Shown here one piece after another: positions 11,518-13,214 of a DNA stretch of 13,214 bases. The translations under genes were made by a program, and so were the position numbers. Positions within the stretch are counted from its first letter, which is position 1, and each line of letters begins with the position of its first letter. The notes below the pieces were generated by a model, which had not been told where the DNA came from, did not search any database, and worked only from the letters and a program-made list of their open reading frames with translations. The stretch comes from an uncultured Clostridia bacterium (GTDB taxonomy: Bacteria; Bacillota; Clostridia; RGIG6154). Location of the stretch: assembly GCA_934446135.1 (NCBI GenBank), contig CAKSDT010000047.1:1-13214 (forward strand). The letters are read 5' to 3'.

Positions 11518-13214
11518 TTTTTGAGCATGTATCTTAAAGTCTTTATTTCTTAATACAATCCCTCCTTTCACTCGCTCTGCCTTTAAATTACAAGAGTCCA
11601 TACAAAGTCCCGTAGATAACTCGGAGATATCTTTTCCGTCTTCGATAAATTTTCGCTTCGCTTGGCTACTCATACCGCAAGCCTTGATATCAAGATAAGA
11701 ATCACAATGCACATGGTTCTCTTCAACTATATGCTCTGCATAAGTCTTTTGTCTCTCATAATATGCAAAATCAAACGTGCTTTCACATTTCCAACAACAG
11801 AAATTCGTCGGATGTTCTATAACCTTGTTCGCTTTGTCAAGTCCAATCAAATGTATAGAATCTGTATCTGCATAGCAAAAGCGGTCATAATTTGCCATAG
11901 CATGACGAATTGTAAAATTCATTGCATAAGATGTAATAGCACTACCGATAGGAATATAACCTACTTTCTTTTCATGCTCCTCGTGTAGGATAAATCTAAT
12001 AATTCCATTTTCATCGAGATAAGGCTCTTTATATGAGGAGTTATCCGACATGGCAAATTTCCCATAAAGATTATTTAAAAAGAGTTTCGCTTTCTGCCTT
12101 TTAAAGCCTTTTGAGGTTCTCTTTTCTTCACCGTATTTATCTATATATTCGTCAAAAAATCCCTCCCTAGCGTAGAACCATATATAATCATATATAACTA
12201 AATCATAAATATCATAAGTTTCTTGAAACAACTCCCAGTCAGTACAGGTCATAGTAAGAGTAATGTTAGTGTCATGCATCTGACCATCAATATCACGATA
12301 ATACCGATAATATTCACCCCTATATCTCACATTTGAACTATATAAATTTTCATTCGCTTTATATAATGCACTCTGTCTAATATGCAACCATGGGAACGCT
12401 CCTTTTTTGAGTTGAAATCTACAATTGAAGCGGATAAAAAAATATTTATTAGTAGAACTTATAAGTTCATCTGGTGGTGCTCCCCTGTGATATTCGCCAT
12501 GTCCGAACGGATATTTATTTCCACTAATGCTATGCATCATAGATGGGTACAAAGAATTTACGTCAAATACTAAACCCCAACCAACTACCGTGTGCGCATA
12601 TTGAGGGTTAACATAACACCAGCCCCCATGATATGATTTATGAACATAATCCCACTGATTCCATACATCTGTAATTGACTCGTCCAAATAATCGTCTCTA
12701 ATATCGGGGAACAACTTATCATATTGTTTCTTTTCATAAAACCCTTTAAACTCTGTCAAGCAACACGAACCTATCGTTAGTTTATCATGTTTTTCATTAA
12801 ACATCATTTCTAGCGCTTCTTTTAACACTAACACATCATTTTCAATATATTTCTTTTCATCTTCTGATATATTACAATAGGCGTATCTTTCGCCCTCATA
12901 GTCAATATCTAATTTTTGATGCTTTGTTCCAAATGATTTTCCGATATTTTTTAATGACGATGGCATAAGCTTTAAAGAATTTCGAATTTCTAAAAATGTC
13001 TTATTCCATTTAAGTTTAATCCAATACCATGACCCCATATCTGATATACAAGTTTGGAATTCTTTTGAATTCATTTCTTTATCTTTACAGTGTACCCAAC
13101 GCCACCCCTCTTTTAACAAAAAATCCACAATAAAAGAACCATCAAAAGCAAGATTATGAAAGTATAACACATTGTTACCTTTCATTGTCAAAAACCTGTT
13201 TAAAAAATCTCTTA
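11491..13214 (-). CDS. Protein-primed family B DNA polymerase (5' end outside window)
   Basis: Replicates the linear genome from a terminal-protein primer, with strand displacement and proofreading. At least 573 codons are present; the N-terminal piece with the Exo I motif is cut off. Counting from the TTG codon at 13191, the order is: Exo II FHNLAFDG (Asn13, Asp17), Exo III YIENDV (Tyr115, Asp119), YxGG motif YHGG (187-190), motif A DVNSLYPS (Asp210), TPR2-type insertion, motif B KLFLNNLYGK (369-378), motif C YADTDS (440-445), KTY (482-484). The KTY stretch (YERQKTYAEHI), the KACGM segment and the C-terminal VKGGIVLRNKDFKI parallel phi29 DNA polymerase. The frame is open through the window edge (RDFLNRFLTMKG), so the TTG at 13191 is not taken as the start. 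A terminal protein gene is expected upstream. Confidence 0.95.
   Translation of the reverse strand, partial: RDFLNRFLTMKGNNVLYFHNLAFDGSFIVDFLLKEGWRWVHCKDKEMNSKEFQTCISDMGSWYWIKLKWNKTFLEIRNSLKLMPSSLKNIGKSFGTKHQKLDIDYEGERYAYCNISEDEKKYIENDVLVLKEALEMMFNEKHDKLTIGSCCLTEFKGFYEKKQYDKLFPDIRDDYLDESITDVWNQWDYVHKSYHGGWCYVNPQYAHTVVGWGLVFDVNSLYPSMMHSISGNKYPFGHGEYHRGAPPDELISSTNKYFFIRFNCRFQLKKGAFPWLHIRQSALYKANENLYSSNVRYRGEYYRYYRDIDGQMHDTNITLTMTCTDWELFQETYDIYDLVIYDYIWFYAREGFFDEYIDKYGEEKRTSKGFKRQKAKLFLNNLYGKFAMSDNSSYKEPYLDENGIIRFILHEEHEKKVGYIPIGSAITSYAMNFTIRHAMANYDRFCYADTDSIHLIGLDKANKVIEHPTNFCCWKCESTFDFAYYERQKTYAEHIVEENHVHCDSYLDIKACGMSSQAKRKFIEDGKDISELSTGLCMDSCNLKAERVKGGIVLRNKDFKIHAQKDKKLSYNT

Noticed and set aside
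11159..11524. Plus-strand open frames such as 11159-11524, 5739-5996 and 6725-7051
   Set aside because: They lie antisense to well-supported genes or promoters, lack ribosome binding sites, and have the composition of shadow frames.
1..13214. tRNA genes, CRISPR arrays, insertion sequences, terminal inverted repeats, integrase
   Set aside because: Nothing of these kinds was found on reading both strands; the genome ends are not in the window.

Overview
The window is part of the genome of a small, tailed, protein-primed DNA phage of the phi29 type (Salasmaviridae/Picovirinae-like podovirus) from a low-GC Gram-positive host. Three observations support this. A family B DNA polymerase carries the protein-primed signature motifs. 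It is followed by a gp16-type packaging ATPase and a GH25 endolysin. The virion genes then run in the order scaffold, capsid, tail knob, portal, lower collar, appendages. Every gene lies on the minus strand, so the text reads from high to low coordinates. The DNA is AT-rich and nearly all genes have strong Shine-Dalgarno sequences (AAAGGAGGT type). A spore-forming Firmicute host is inferred, not shown.

Layout in the direction of transcription: (1) 13214-11491, DNA polymerase, 5' end outside the window. (2) 11517-11175, a duplicated promoter block flanking a short frame-disrupted fragment that carries polymerase motifs B and C. (3) 11120-10445, two small early-type proteins, the second a candidate ssDNA-binding protein, closed by a hairpin terminator. 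(4) 10336-9290, packaging ATPase. (5) 9289-9036, a promoter-rich non-coding stretch. (6) 9035-6753, a holin-like protein, the GH25 endolysin and a two-domain peptidoglycan hydrolase. (7) 6698-1, the structural operon: scaffold, major capsid protein, a capsid extension in the -1 frame, tail knob, portal, lower collar and two appendage/fibre-type proteins, the last cut by the window edge. The terminal protein gene and the genome ends are not in the window.

Two features stand out. First, four perfect copies of TGTTTCACGTGAAACA, the ParB/Spo0J chromosome-partition site parS, plus two 14/16 copies in tandem, sit only between genes at 7.8, 9.1, 9.3 and 10.4 kb. Two abut or closely precede promoters and two precede ribosome binding sites. 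This suggests the phage borrows the host ParB system, perhaps to enter spores or to tie transcription to cell state. Second, the major capsid gene ends with a complete -1 frameshift signal: slippery heptamer A AAT TTT, 7-nt spacer, 10-bp stem that contains the stop codon. It leads into an open 114-codon frame with no ribosome binding site, so a fraction of capsid subunits probably carries an extra beta-rich domain.

Standard genetic code fits all genes. No tRNA, CRISPR array or insertion sequence was seen. The only non-coding stretches near 300 bases are 11121-11490 and 9036-9289; both are described.
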